DNA of 64,000 nt from Herbaspirillum frisingense GSF30 (GCF_000300975.2 NZ_AEEC02000004.1:124001-188000); one strand, 5' to 3'. Positions 25,094 through 38,321 are shown, counted from the stretch's first letter. A program made the numbers and translations. Notes: generated by a model not told the origin, from the letters alone.

Positions 25094-25777
25094 ATGAACA
25101 AAGGCCTGACGCTATCGCAGCTCGACAACATCACCGGCGCGTTGTCGGCAGCACGCCTGGTGACTTTTCAAACAGTTCCAGGATTTTCCCCCGACGCTCA
25201 CGTTCTGGACAGATACAGCTGGCACGCTTTGATGTCGGCCGCGTTCTTCGCTTCACTACATGTCTGCGAAGTCAGTGTGAGAAATGCCGTGGATAGTGCA
25301 TTGGCGGCCACTTATGGTGGCGAATGGCCGTGGAATAGGAACTTCGAACGCAGCTTGCCCAACCCTCGCGGTTCTCATTTCCAACCTCAAGCCGAGTTGC
25401 TGCGCGCTCGTGACAAGATGCGGGTTGGCGCCACCGGCAAAGTCATCGCCGAACTCAAGTTTGCATTCTGGTGCCACATGTTCACCGCACGTTATCAGGA
25501 ACGTCTATGGCGCGGACAGATGCACCGATGCTTCCCCAATTTCCCCAATTCCGGATTTCCTTCGGGACCCTCGCAGGCTCGTCAGGTCATTCATGCCGAG
25601 CTGGAGACCTTGCGACGGTTTCGCAACCGCATTGCGCATCATGAACCCGTCCTGACTGATCCACTGCCGCAGCTTCAGCAGAGTATCCAGTCGCTGATCC
25701 GTTGGAGCAGCCTGGATGTCGCAGACTGGCATGCGACCTGGGAAACCGTGACCTCCTGCCTCCAGCGCAAGCCATAA
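25094..25777 (+). CDS. Abi_2/AbiF-type abortive infection protein (HEPN fold)
   Basis: 227 aa of the Abi-like (AbiD/AbiF) family. The signature RFRNRIAHHEPV occurs at 175-186; R177-N178 and H182 form the RNxxxH motif of HEPN ribonucleases. An upstream helix with EVSVRNAVD (59-67) and the FWCHMF core (125-130) also match the family pattern. Such proteins are phage-triggered RNases or toxins that stop growth of the infected cell. The gene stands alone between unrelated housekeeping-type operons, with the candidate structured RNA directly upstream, suggesting an RNA-controlled toxin. GC content is lower and codon use less biased than in its neighbours, consistent with horizontal gain. Start ATG 25094. 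Confidence 0.85.
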   Translation: MNKGLTLSQLDNITGALSAARLVTFQTVPGFSPDAHVLDRYSWHALMSAAFFASLHVCEVSVRNAVDSALAATYGGEWPWNRNFERSLPNPRGSHFQPQAELLRARDKMRVGATGKVIAELKFAFWCHMFTARYQERLWRGQMHRCFPNFPNSGFPSGPSQARQVIHAELETLRRFRNRIAHHEPVLTDPLPQLQQSIQSLIRWSSLDVADWHATWETVTSCLQRKP

Positions 25778-25941
25778 GGGCCAGTATTCGCCACTTATCC
25801 ATCTGAGATCGCAATTCAAGTGATACAAAACGTCTCGCTTGATCGATTGGATGTCGCCCATCGGCGACGCGGTCACATTGTTGTCACAGGAATGAAATAT
25901 GATCCGCGGTCAATCCAGAAATCACTACGCGGGCGTGTACG

Positions 25942-27222
25942 GTGGAAAGCCATTTCAGTCTGACTCCGGCCATGGGGAGCAAGTTGTTCCAACCGACAGC
26001 GGGAGCGCTGGCGGTACAGGTGCCGGTCGTCCAGTTCGATGAGAACAATGCAGCCGTGCTGGACATCTTCGGCCAGCACAAGGAGCTGGTGAGCCTGCCG
26101 GTGGTGGAGCAGCAGCGGCCGATCGGGCTCATCAGCCGTCATATCTTCATGTCCCAGATGTCCAAGCCGTATCACCGCGAGCTGTACGAGCGCAAGAGCT
26201 GCATCGCGTTCATGGACAAGGACCCCCTCATCGTCGAAGCCGATACGCCCATCGAGACCCTGGGCGCGCTGGCCGTGGCCTCGGGCGACAAGACCCTGGC
26301 CGATGGCTTCCTGATCGTCGATCAGGGCCGGCTGGCGGGGCTGGGTGCCGGTCTGGCGCTGATGCGCGAACTGGTGGCCATGCAGGAAGAAAAGAACCGC
26401 CAGGTGATGCAGAGCATCGACTACGCCAGCGTGATCCAGCGTGCCATGCTCAGCGCTTCGCGTGCGGCCATGACCGACGCGCTGGACGACGCCTGCCTGG
26501 TGTGGGAACCACGCGATGTGGTCGGAGGGGACTTCTACCATTTCGAAAGCCATGCGGATGGCTGGTTTGCCGCCGTGGCCGATTGCACCGGGCATGGCGT
26601 GCCGGGTGCCTTCCTGACCCTGATCGCGTCCTCTTCGCTGAAACAGGCGCTGGAACTGCATGGCCCGCACGACCCGGCGCGCCTGATGCGCGAGGTCAAC
26701 CGCAGCATGAAACGCGTGCTGGGCCAGCATGGCGACTCCGGCAAGGCCTCGGAATCCGATGATGGCATGGATGCCTGCTTCTTCTGGTTCGACCGCGCCA
26801 GCCATACCCTCACCAGTGCCCACGCCAAGATGGCGCTGTTCGTGCTGTCCGCCGATGGCACCGATGTGGTCACGGTGGAAGGCAAGCGCGTCGGCCTGGG
26901 CTATGTCGATACCCCCGATGACATGCAGTGGGACAACCATAGTCTGCAGCTCGAACCGGGGACGATGGTCTTCGTCTGCACCGACGGCGTGATCGACCAG
27001 ATCGGTGGACCCAAACACATCGCCTTCGGCAAGCAGCGCCTGCGCCGCACGTTGCTGGAGCATGGCAGCGGCGGCCTGCGCATGCCGGAACTGGCACGGG
27101 TGGTGATGGACCTCCACGCGCATTACCAGGGTACGCAGCGCCGCCGCGACGATATCTGTTTCTTCGGCGCTCGCCTGGGCGCCTCCTTCACTCAAGACAG
27201 TCAACACGGAACACACGCATGA
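25942..27222 (+). CDS. siaA: SiaA-like PP2C-type phosphatase with N-terminal CBS-like region
   Basis: 426 aa. The first 130 residues look like a CBS-domain pair (LVSLPVVEQQRPIGLISRHI; TLADGFLIVDQGRLAGLG), followed by a short helix (LVAMQEEKNRQVMQS) and a SpoIIE/PP2C phosphatase domain (about 155-420) with metal-binding VVGGDFYHF, ADCTGHGVPGAFLT, DGMDACFFW and CTDGVIDQ. In Pseudomonas, SiaA dephosphorylates SiaC, but there it is a membrane protein with HAMP; this one has no membrane helix and so senses something cytoplasmic, perhaps a nucleotide via CBS. The start is GTG 25942; ATG 25972 is the alternative. It overlaps siaB by 4 nt. Confidence 0.85.
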   Translation: MESHFSLTPAMGSKLFQPTAGALAVQVPVVQFDENNAAVLDIFGQHKELVSLPVVEQQRPIGLISRHIFMSQMSKPYHRELYERKSCIAFMDKDPLIVEADTPIETLGALAVASGDKTLADGFLIVDQGRLAGLGAGLALMRELVAMQEEKNRQVMQSIDYASVIQRAMLSASRAAMTDALDDACLVWEPRDVVGGDFYHFESHADGWFAAVADCTGHGVPGAFLTLIASSSLKQALELHGPHDPARLMREVNRSMKRVLGQHGDSGKASESDDGMDACFFWFDRASHTLTSAHAKMALFVLSADGTDVVTVEGKRVGLGYVDTPDDMQWDNHSLQLEPGTMVFVCTDGVIDQIGGPKHIAFGKQRLRRTLLEHGSGGLRMPELARVVMDLHAHYQGTQRRRDDICFFGARLGASFTQDSQHGTHA

Positions 27223-27782
27223 ACGGTATCCAGCAGGAGTGGGCGGAGTTCCATAGCTATGTCGCGCGACGCGACATCGTCTTTTACTACGTCGGCTATT
27301 TTTCCCAGACCATCATCGCCGCCATGGCCGAGGCCGTGAAGCTGCGCGCCGAGCATACTGGCGCGCTGGCGCAGACGCGTCGCAAGCTGTTCTCCTCCTT
27401 CATCGAGATGGCACAGAACATCGTGCATTACTCGGCTGATCTGCATGAAAAGGAAGGCAAGGTCACCGAGCCGCCGATGCGCCATGGCGCGGTCTTCATC
27501 ACCCAGACCGATGGCCGCTATTTCCTGCACTGCGCCAATCCGGTCGATGCCGACATGGCCGGCAAGCTACGCACGAAACTGGAACATCTGCGCTCGCTGA
27601 CCAATGACGAGATCAAGCTGGCCTACAAGGAAATGCTGCGTTCTGAAACACCGCCCGACAGCAAGGGTGCGGGTCTGGGTTTCCTGACGGTGGCGCGCGA
27701 TGCCAGCGCGCCGCTGGACTTCGAATTCTCCGCGCCCGAGGAAAATGGCGACCAGACCTTCTACCTGAGGGCCACCATCTGA
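27219..27782 (+). CDS. siaB: SiaB-family protein kinase
   Basis: 187-aa cytoplasmic kinase that phosphorylates SiaC on a threonine in the known Pseudomonas system. It has a GHKL-like ATP site: the N-box-like helix SSFIEMAQNIVHYS (about 65-78) and the G-box SKGAGLGFLTVARDA (about 148-162). The typical SiaB opening RDIVFYYVGYFSQ is present. It overlaps siaA by ATGA and is followed after 44 nt by siaC. Functionally it opposes SiaA. Confidence 0.9.
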   Translation: MNGIQQEWAEFHSYVARRDIVFYYVGYFSQTIIAAMAEAVKLRAEHTGALAQTRRKLFSSFIEMAQNIVHYSADLHEKEGKVTEPPMRHGAVFITQTDGRYFLHCANPVDADMAGKLRTKLEHLRSLTNDEIKLAYKEMLRSETPPDSKGAGLGFLTVARDASAPLDFEFSAPEENGDQTFYLRATI

Positions 27783-27826
27783 GGCGTGCCTGATCCAGGC
27801 CCGCCGGTATCCGGACACACGACATC

Positions 27827-28216
27827 ATGGACAATCTATTCATTGCCGCCAGCGCCAGCTCTCCCGAAGTGGACTTCCGCTTCGACCAGCGCATGCTTTC
27901 GCTGAAGGGCGAATCCTATCCCGAGAATGCCGCCCAGTTCTGGGGCGAGATCATCACCACGCTGCGCCGCTTCCTCGCCGACGACCAGGACGGCGGCACC
28001 ATCACCGTCAACGTGGCCCTGGCCTACTTCAACAGCTCCAGCACCAAGATGTTGTTTTCCCTGTTCGATGCCTTGAACGAGAAGGCCGAGGCCGGCACCG
28101 AGGTGGTCCTGAACTGGTACCACGATGAGGAAGACGACACCATCTTCGAGTTCGGCCAGGAATTGCAGGAAGACTTTTCCGCGCTGGTCTTCCACGATCA
28201 CGCGGTACAGAGCTGA
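27827..28216 (+). CDS. siaC: SiaC-family switch protein (DUF1987)
   Basis: 129 aa. In the characterised system unphosphorylated SiaC binds and activates the diguanylate cyclase SiaD; phosphorylation by SiaB blocks this. The target threonine lies in the conserved YFNSSSTKML, here T73, beside the family pattern KGESYPENAAQFW (27-39). The small acidic protein has no signal or membrane helix. Its stop TGA overlaps the siaD ATG by one base, which fits stoichiometric partners. The ribosome site of siaC is weak. Confidence 0.93.
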   Translation: MDNLFIAASASSPEVDFRFDQRMLSLKGESYPENAAQFWGEIITTLRRFLADDQDGGTITVNVALAYFNSSSTKMLFSLFDALNEKAEAGTEVVLNWYHDEEDDTIFEFGQELQEDFSALVFHDHAVQS

Positions 28217-28938
28217 TGGACGAGGTCGACCTTTTCGAAGCGGAAGCCCAGGCCCTGAGCCGCGCCAATGCCGTGCAGGCCGATGCTGGCGCCGAGCCGG
28301 CCGCCCATCGGGCAGCGCTGGAGGAGCTGGTACAGCACTATGGTCAGCTGATGCGGCAGAGCCGTCGCCTGATCTCGCGCAGTGACCGCACCGAGCGCGA
28401 GCTCAATCAGCTCAATGCGCGCCTGAAGCAACTGAGCGATGAGCTCGACTACAAGGCCAGGCACGATAACCTGACCGGCGCGCTCAACCGGGGTGCGGTG
28501 TTCGAGCGGGCTCACCAGATCCTGGAAAAATCGGCGATGTCACTGGTGGTGCTGGATATCGATTTCTTCAAGCGCATCAACGATGAATTCGGGCATCCGG
28601 CCGGCGATGCCGTGATCCGGGAACTGGTCGGCCGCCTGCGCAGCACGCTGGCGGGGACCGGTGTGGTCGGACGGGTAGGTGGGGAGGAATTCACCATCCT
28701 GCTGGCCGGGATGGCGCTGGAGCAGGCGGTGATCTTGGCCGGAAAGATCCGGCAGGCGATTGCGGGGGAACGCTTTCAGTGTTTGCCGGAACGGGCGGTG
28801 ACGTCCAGTTTCGGTGTGGCCTGGGCTGCCGCCGGCAGCGATTTCGAAGAGGCCTATGCACGCGCCGATCAGGCCCTGTATCAAGCCAAGCGCGGCGGCC
28901 GCAACCGGGTGGAATCCGAGGATACCGTCACCGGCTGA
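28216..28938 (+). CDS. siaD: SiaD-like diguanylate cyclase
   Basis: 240 aa. An N-terminal helical region (about 1-80, with RRLISRSDRTERELNQLNAR and LKQLSDEL as likely coiled coil) precedes a GGDEF domain with the active-site loop GRVGGEEF and the substrate motif LDIDFFKRINDEFGH. It makes c-di-GMP. No RxxD inhibitory site precedes the GGEEF loop. As in Pseudomonas SiaD, activity is expected to need SiaC binding to the coiled coil. Last gene of the four-gene operon; a U-less GCCGCC/GGCGGC hairpin (28943-28960) follows before the convergent LuxR-type gene. Confidence 0.92.
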   Translation: MDEVDLFEAEAQALSRANAVQADAGAEPAAHRAALEELVQHYGQLMRQSRRLISRSDRTERELNQLNARLKQLSDELDYKARHDNLTGALNRGAVFERAHQILEKSAMSLVVLDIDFFKRINDEFGHPAGDAVIRELVGRLRSTLAGTGVVGRVGGEEFTILLAGMALEQAVILAGKIRQAIAGERFQCLPERAVTSSFGVAWAAAGSDFEEAYARADQALYQAKRGGRNRVESEDTVTG

Positions 28939-28970
28939 GGCTGCCGCCCTGCCAGGCGGCGCCAGGTGAA

Positions 28971-29600
28971 TCAGTAGCGGGTCATCGCCGTCACCAGTTC
29001 GGCCAGCGAACCGGCGTGCATCTTGCGCATCACCTGCTGCCGATGGGCCTTCACCGTGCGTTCGGAGGTGCCCAGTTCGGCGGCGATCTGCTTGTTCAGG
29101 CGACCCTTGACCAGGCGCTCCAGCACTTCGCGCTCGCGACGGGTGAGCGTCTTCAGGCGCTGGTGGTGTTCCTGCCGCTGCTGCATCTGCGGACCGGATT
29201 CATCGAAGGGCATCAGCGCACCGCGGAAGGCGGCTACCAGCTGCTGGTGCAGCATCGGCTGGCTGCGGTTATCCTCCTGCTGCAACGTGCCTCGGGTGTC
29301 GCGAATGGCGGTGGGTCGCGGTTCATTTCCTTCTGTCGGACGCTGGGCCTGCGTGGTGATCACGATCAGCGGCATGCCGAGCTGTCGTTCACCCAGCAGC
29401 GAACGCAATTGCGGTGCGTCGACATCCTGCATGTGGACTTCCAGCACCGTGCCGCCGGGTGGGGCGGTCGGCTCCTGCAGGAATTCGTCTGCAGAGGGAT
29501 GGTGTGCCACGTGGAAGCCGGCGGCCTCCAGCATGCGACCCAGCGGGCCACCGAGGGAATCGTCACCACCAACGATATGAGCGAGATTTGTATTTGCCAT
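28971..29600 (-). CDS. LuxR-type response regulator with Glu at the phosphoacceptor position
   Basis: 209 aa from ATG 29600 (AAGGAAG upstream). The N-terminal receiver-like domain keeps acidic D13-D14 (VGGDDSLGG), but the phosphoacceptor is E54 in GTVLEVHMQDVD, and the C-terminal receiver half is disrupted by a polar Gln/Arg-rich insert (about 83-145). The C-terminal LuxR helix-turn-helix (LTRREREVLERLVKGRLNKQ, then IAAELGTSERTVKAHRQQVM) resembles the FixJ family. Asp-to-Glu often mimics phosphorylation, so a constitutively active regulator is a fair guess. It is first on its strand after the siaABCD operon and may control nearby genes. Confidence 0.85.
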   Translation of the reverse strand: MANTNLAHIVGGDDSLGGPLGRMLEAAGFHVAHHPSADEFLQEPTAPPGGTVLEVHMQDVDAPQLRSLLGERQLGMPLIVITTQAQRPTEGNEPRPTAIRDTRGTLQQEDNRSQPMLHQQLVAAFRGALMPFDESGPQMQQRQEHHQRLKTLTRREREVLERLVKGRLNKQIAAELGTSERTVKAHRQQVMRKMHAGSLAELVTAMTRY

Positions 29601-29777
29601 GTTTTTCTTCCTTGACCGATATGGACGCATCAAACGGGATAAAGGGCTTCACCGACTTCCTCGCCGCGGCACCGTTTGCGCCACTGAACGAGGACATGCG
29701 GGAAGAAAAACTGCAGTTTCACCGTGCCGTCGAATTTAGTCGATAGGATGGAAAATTTCTGGCGTAATACTTCGAAT

Positions 29778-29791
29778 TTCTTCGAGAAGAA
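29778..29791. promoter_or_regulatory. Inverted repeat in the 29601-29864 promoter region
   Basis: TTCTTC-GA-GAAGAA, within an AT-rich 264-bp gap that also holds several TCGA copies (29736-29776). It lies 178 nt upstream of the LuxR-type gene. Candidate operator or promoter-proximal site; no clear -10/-35 pair seen. Confidence 0.35.
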
Positions 29792-29864
29792 TCTCAATTT
29801 TTTTCGACAAGAGGCCACATAGCGTGGCATATAAGAGACTTGCCGGCGTGGCTAATTGACACTT

Positions 29865-30823
29865 TCAGGCGCTTGTCCCTTGCGCGATTTCCACTTCTGC
29901 ATACACCTGTGCCCGACCGTGCGCCTTGGCCTGGTAAAGGTTCTGGTCAGCCAGCGCAATCAGCCCCGCCGGCGAGCTACCGGGATCGGGTGCCGTGATC
30001 GAGGCCACGCCGATACTGAGCGTGACATGCGGCCCCACCTCGGAACGCGCATGGGGCAACTTCAAACGTGCCACCGCCTGGCAGACATTCTCGGCCAGCC
30101 TGATGGCCTGTTCGCTCCCCGCCATCGGCAGGATGCAGGCGAACTCTTCGCCCCCATAGCGCGCCACGCAGTCATAGCTGCGATGGAAGTTGCTGCGGAT
30201 GGCGTGCGCCACTTCGGCCAGGCAGTGGTCGCCGGCCTGATGGCCGTAGTGATCGTTGTAGCGCTTGAAGTAATCGATGTCGATCATCAGCAGAGAGATC
30301 GCCTGGCCGGAGCGTTTGCAGAGTTCCCATTTCTCGGCCAGTTCGCTATCGAACTTGCGACGGTTGAACAAGCCCGTGAGCGAATCGGTCACCGCAATGT
30401 TGCGATAGAAATCGGATTGCAGCTTCAGGGTCAGGTGCGTCAGTACACGCGCTTTCAGTACCGTGCCGTGGATCGGCTTGCTGATGAAATCGACGCCACC
30501 GACATCGAAGCCACGGGCCTCGTCCTCCTCGCTATTGAGGCCGGTCAGGAAGATCACCGGAATACCCAGCGTAGCGGTGTTCTGCTTGAGCCGTTCGCAG
30601 GTTTCGTAGCCATTCAGGCCGGGCATGTTGACGTCCATCAGGATCAGGTCCGGCTGCACCTTCTCGCACTGCTCGATGGCCTGCATGCCGCTGGTGGCCA
30701 TGAAGATATCGTAGTCACCCTTGAGCAGCGCATTGGCCAGGCGGATATTGATCGGCTGGTCGTCGCAGAGCAGCACCCGCGCCCGACTGCCGCGCAGCGA
30801 CGAAAGTTCTTCCAGGATGCGTT

Positions 30824-30827
<4 letters not shown>
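29865..30827 (-). CDS. Response regulator with diguanylate cyclase output (REC-GGDEF)
   Basis: 320 aa, PleD/WspR-like. The receiver has C21-D22-D23, D65 in DLILMDVNMPGLNG and Lys in FISKPIHG. The GGDEF domain (about 155-310) has ARYGGEEF, preceded five residues earlier by RSYD, a proper I-site for product inhibition, so it should make c-di-GMP under feedback. There is no ATG at a sensible place: I chose TTG 30827, which overlaps the stop of the upstream hybrid kinase (TTGA) and has GGAG about 8 nt before it. The kinase is therefore almost certainly its phosphodonor. Confidence 0.93.
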
Positions 30828-35329
<4,502 letters not shown>

Positions 35330-35462
35330 TTTCGACAGGTCTTTCTTGTTGGAATGCATGATCATCAATGAAACAAGCCCACGTACCCCCACGCGAGCCG
35401 GCGCAGTGCGCCAGGATGTGCTGATTCCACCAGCAGGCAGTCCGGTGGACAATCAGGAAATT

Positions 35463-35490
35463 CCCGGTCTGGCCATACAGGCCAGCCGGG
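35463..35490 (-). terminator. Hairpin after the REC/HD-GYP-like gene
   Basis: CCCGG-T-CTGGCC paired with GGCCAGCCGGG, 5-nt loop, 30 nt past the stop of the minus-strand gene at 35521. No U tract follows, so termination is only possible. Confidence 0.35.
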
Positions 35491-35520
35491 ATCAATCGGT
35501 TTGTGACTCAGGTGCGCGCC

Positions 35521-36867
35521 TCAATGCAGCAGGATCCTTGCTTTCAGCGGCATCTCCTCGATCTGCTCGAAGCGACGCAGCCGGGTCAGGATGGCTTCGT
35601 CCAGCACATGCTCCTTGTTCAGCAGCAACACCCCGGAGCGTGTACGCAGGTCCTCGGCCAGCTTCATGCCGACCCGCAGTTCCTGCGGTGCCAGCAGGCG
35701 GGTCTGCTGTTCCAGCATCAGCCGCTGTTCTTCGATCATGGTGACGAAGGCCTCCACCACCAGCGGATCGTAGCGATGGCCGGCATGTGTGCGCAGCATT
35801 GCCAGTGCCTTTTCCGGTGTCGTGTTCTGACTGGTGATGCCGCCATTGCACAAGCCCTCGAAGTCGCGTACCACCGCCAGGATGCGCGAACCCAGGGGGA
35901 TCGCGTCGCCCGACAGGCTTTCCGGTACGCCCCGGCCGTCATGGCGTTCGTGTTGATGACGGATGATCTCGCCGGTCTCGGCCAGGCTGGGGATGGGCGT
36001 CAACAGCATCTGTCCTTTCACCGGATGCCACAGGAAGCGCTGCACCTCCTCGCTGCTCATCTTCTCGATCGGCTTGCGTACCAGTTCTTCGGACAGCCCC
36101 AGCTTGCCGATGCCATGCAACATGCCGGCCATCATGGTGTCCCGCGCGTGATGCGCCGTCATGCCCATGCGGAGCGCAAGCTGTTCGCACCAGCGCGCCA
36201 CCCGGGCCGATTGACCGCTGGCCAGGCCAGCGCGCAGTTCGCTGATGTCGGAGAAGACATGCAGCATGGAGAGGAAAGACTTGTGCTCTTCTTCCTGGGC
36301 GCTTTCCAGGAACATCACGGTCTGCCGCAATTCCTCGGTGCGTGCCTGCACCTGCCGCTCCAGCTGGCGGTTGAAGTCGGCCAGCTGCAGATTCTGTTCG
36401 TGGACCTTGCGTTCCAGCGCCATCTTCTGCTTGCGCAGTTGCTGCTCTTCCAGCGCGTGCGCCACGATCATCAGCAGTTCGCGATCGTCCCAGGGCTTGG
36501 CGAGGTAATGGTGGATGCCACCATCGTTGATGGCCGAAATGGTGCTGCCGATCTCGGAATAGCCGGTCAGCAGGATGCGCATGGTGGCCGGCCATTGGCG
36601 CTTGACCTGGGCCAGGAATTGAGCGCCGCTCATGCCCGGCATGCGCATGTCGGAGATGACCAGGTCGACGTCGGCGCTGGCCATGACTTCCAGTGCGGCC
36701 TCGGCGCTGGTGGCGGTGAGCAGCTGGTAACCCTGCGGACGGAAGCTGCGCTTCAAGGCCGAGAGGATGCTCTGCTCATCATCCACCAACAGGATGCAGG
36801 GCGGCGGCAGGGTAAAGGGATCGGCTTGTTGCACGGTCTGGAGTTCCTGGCTGTGGATGGCGCTCAT
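35521..36867 (-). CDS. Response regulator with degenerate HD-GYP-like domain
   Basis: 448 aa. The receiver is intact (D29-D30, D73 in DLVISDMRMPGMSG, Lys in YLAKPWDD), followed by a long coiled coil (about 135-190) and an HD-GYP-like domain (about 200-380). Typical HD-GYP phosphodiesterases read HDIGK and HHERWDGxGYP; here they are LHGIGKLG (H251-G252) and HQHERHDGRGVP. Loss of the HD aspartate should remove a metal ligand, so c-di-GMP hydrolysis is doubtful and a binding or scaffold role is likelier. It overlaps the upstream PAS kinase by 4 nt, which is its probable phosphodonor. Confidence 0.87.
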   Translation of the reverse strand: MSAIHSQELQTVQQADPFTLPPPCILLVDDEQSILSALKRSFRPQGYQLLTATSAEAALEVMASADVDLVISDMRMPGMSGAQFLAQVKRQWPATMRILLTGYSEIGSTISAINDGGIHHYLAKPWDDRELLMIVAHALEEQQLRKQKMALERKVHEQNLQLADFNRQLERQVQARTEELRQTVMFLESAQEEEHKSFLSMLHVFSDISELRAGLASGQSARVARWCEQLALRMGMTAHHARDTMMAGMLHGIGKLGLSEELVRKPIEKMSSEEVQRFLWHPVKGQMLLTPIPSLAETGEIIRHQHERHDGRGVPESLSGDAIPLGSRILAVVRDFEGLCNGGITSQNTTPEKALAMLRTHAGHRYDPLVVEAFVTMIEEQRLMLEQQTRLLAPQELRVGMKLAEDLRTRSGVLLLNKEHVLDEAILTRLRRFEQIEEMPLKARILLH

Positions 36868-38264
36868 GATGCTTCTCCTCTTTTTGCGGTTGCTCCCGTT
36901 GTTTCTGTGATCCCTGCTGCTCCACCCCTGTCCGTGAGGCCGGCGGGGTCGATCGGCATCTCGATCCGGAAGGTGGTACCTCTGCCCGGCGCGCTGCTCA
37001 CGTGGATGTCACCGCCATGCTTCTTGATGATGCCGTAGGACAGCGACAAGCCCAGGCCGGTCCCGCTGCCGACCGGCTTGGTGGTGAAGAAGGGTTCGAA
37101 GATGCGGTTGATGTGTTCCGGTGCGATCCCGTGACCGGTGTCGCTGATGCTGATGGCGACCCGATCGCCGCAGCGCTCGGTACGCAGCGTGACCACGCCC
37201 TTGTCGCTGATGGCCTGGGCTGCATTGACCAGCAGGTTCATGAAGACCTGGTTCAGCTCCGAGGCCAGGCACCTGACCATGGGAAGCTCACCGTATTGCT
37301 TGACGACCGTCACCTTGTACTTCAATTCGTTGTTGGCGATGTTGAGCGTGCTATCCAGGCCGCGATGCAGGTCGGCCATCTGCCAGTTGCTCTCGCCGGT
37401 GCGCGAAAAATCCTTGAGCGATTGCACGATGTTCTTGACCCGCTGCAAGCCTTCATTGGATTCACTGAGCAGTTCGGTGACGTCCTGACTGAGGTATTGC
37501 AGGTCGGCCCGGTCTTCGAAGCCCTGCAGCTCGGACTGCGCCACGCTGGCCGGCAGGGCGCCGCCGAGTACGCACTGGTAGAGCTTGATGCCTTCCAGCA
37601 AGGTTGCCACGTAGTTGCCCAGGGTATTGAGGTTGGCGGAAACAAAGCCGATCGGGTTGTTGATCTCGTGTGCCACACCGGCGGCCAACTGGCCGATGGA
37701 GGCCAGTTTTTCGGACTGCATCAGTTGCGCCTGGGCCATGCCCAGCTGTTCGATCAGCTTGCCTTGTTCCTCGGCCTGGCGTTGCAGGGTGTCTTCCATT
37801 TCCTTGCGGCCGCTGATGTCGGTCATCAGGCCGATCACTTCCAGCGGCGTGCCGGCCGGGTCGCGGATCAGGCGCAGGGTGTCGTGCATCCAGAGATAGC
37901 GGCCATCGCTGGCGCGGAAGCGGTATTCGTAGATCTTCTGGTCTTCCACGAACAGCATGGCCAGGCTGGAGAAGATGGCCGCCGTATCGTCGGGATGAAT
38001 GTGGTTGAACCAGAAATTGGAATCGTCCAGCATCTCCTGCGGCTCGTAGCCCAGCACGCGCGAGGCGTTTTCGCTGACGAAGGTGAGCCGGAAGTCGCCC
38101 GAGGGAACGCTGCTGTAGATGATGGCCGGCGTATTGCCGATGATGTGGCGGTAACGAGCATTGGCCTTGAGCAGGGCGCGCATGTCGGGGGCTTCAGTGA
38201 GCATGCCGTCGTCCACGCGCGGACTGCTGTATTCCCTGGACACCAGGGCATCGCAATGTCCCAT
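36864..38264 (-). CDS. PAS-domain sensor histidine kinase, soluble
   Basis: 466 aa with no membrane helix. A PAS/PAC unit (about 32-155, with FWFNHIHPDD and LMTDISGRKE) leads through a coiled coil to a HisKA-like domain with H199 in GVAHEINNPIGF, a kinase subclass often found with coiled-coil response regulators. The HATPase domain has MNLLVNAAQAI and GSGTGLGLSLSYGI. A cytoplasmic PAS could sense redox or a small molecule; no haem or flavin-binding residue can be called with certainty. ATGA overlap with the REC/HD-GYP-like gene makes them a two-component pair. A U-less CCTCCGC/GCGGAGG hairpin (38286-38307) separates it from the Aer-like gene upstream. Confidence 0.92.
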   Translation of the reverse strand: MGHCDALVSREYSSPRVDDGMLTEAPDMRALLKANARYRHIIGNTPAIIYSSVPSGDFRLTFVSENASRVLGYEPQEMLDDSNFWFNHIHPDDTAAIFSSLAMLFVEDQKIYEYRFRASDGRYLWMHDTLRLIRDPAGTPLEVIGLMTDISGRKEMEDTLQRQAEEQGKLIEQLGMAQAQLMQSEKLASIGQLAAGVAHEINNPIGFVSANLNTLGNYVATLLEGIKLYQCVLGGALPASVAQSELQGFEDRADLQYLSQDVTELLSESNEGLQRVKNIVQSLKDFSRTGESNWQMADLHRGLDSTLNIANNELKYKVTVVKQYGELPMVRCLASELNQVFMNLLVNAAQAISDKGVVTLRTERCGDRVAISISDTGHGIAPEHINRIFEPFFTTKPVGSGTGLGLSLSYGIIKKHGGDIHVSSAPGRGTTFRIEMPIDPAGLTDRGGAAGITETTGATAKRGEAS

Positions 38265-38321
38265 GATGGCCTCCCCTCATCGTAGCCTCCGCAGCAGGGG
38301 GCGGAGGTCAGCCCCGTATCG

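Noticed and set aside
29630-29830. A 66-codon minus-strand frame in the gap upstream of the LuxR-type gene
   Set aside because: Basic, repetitive residues arising from the AT-rich TTC/GAA repeats, no ribosome site and no recognisable motif.
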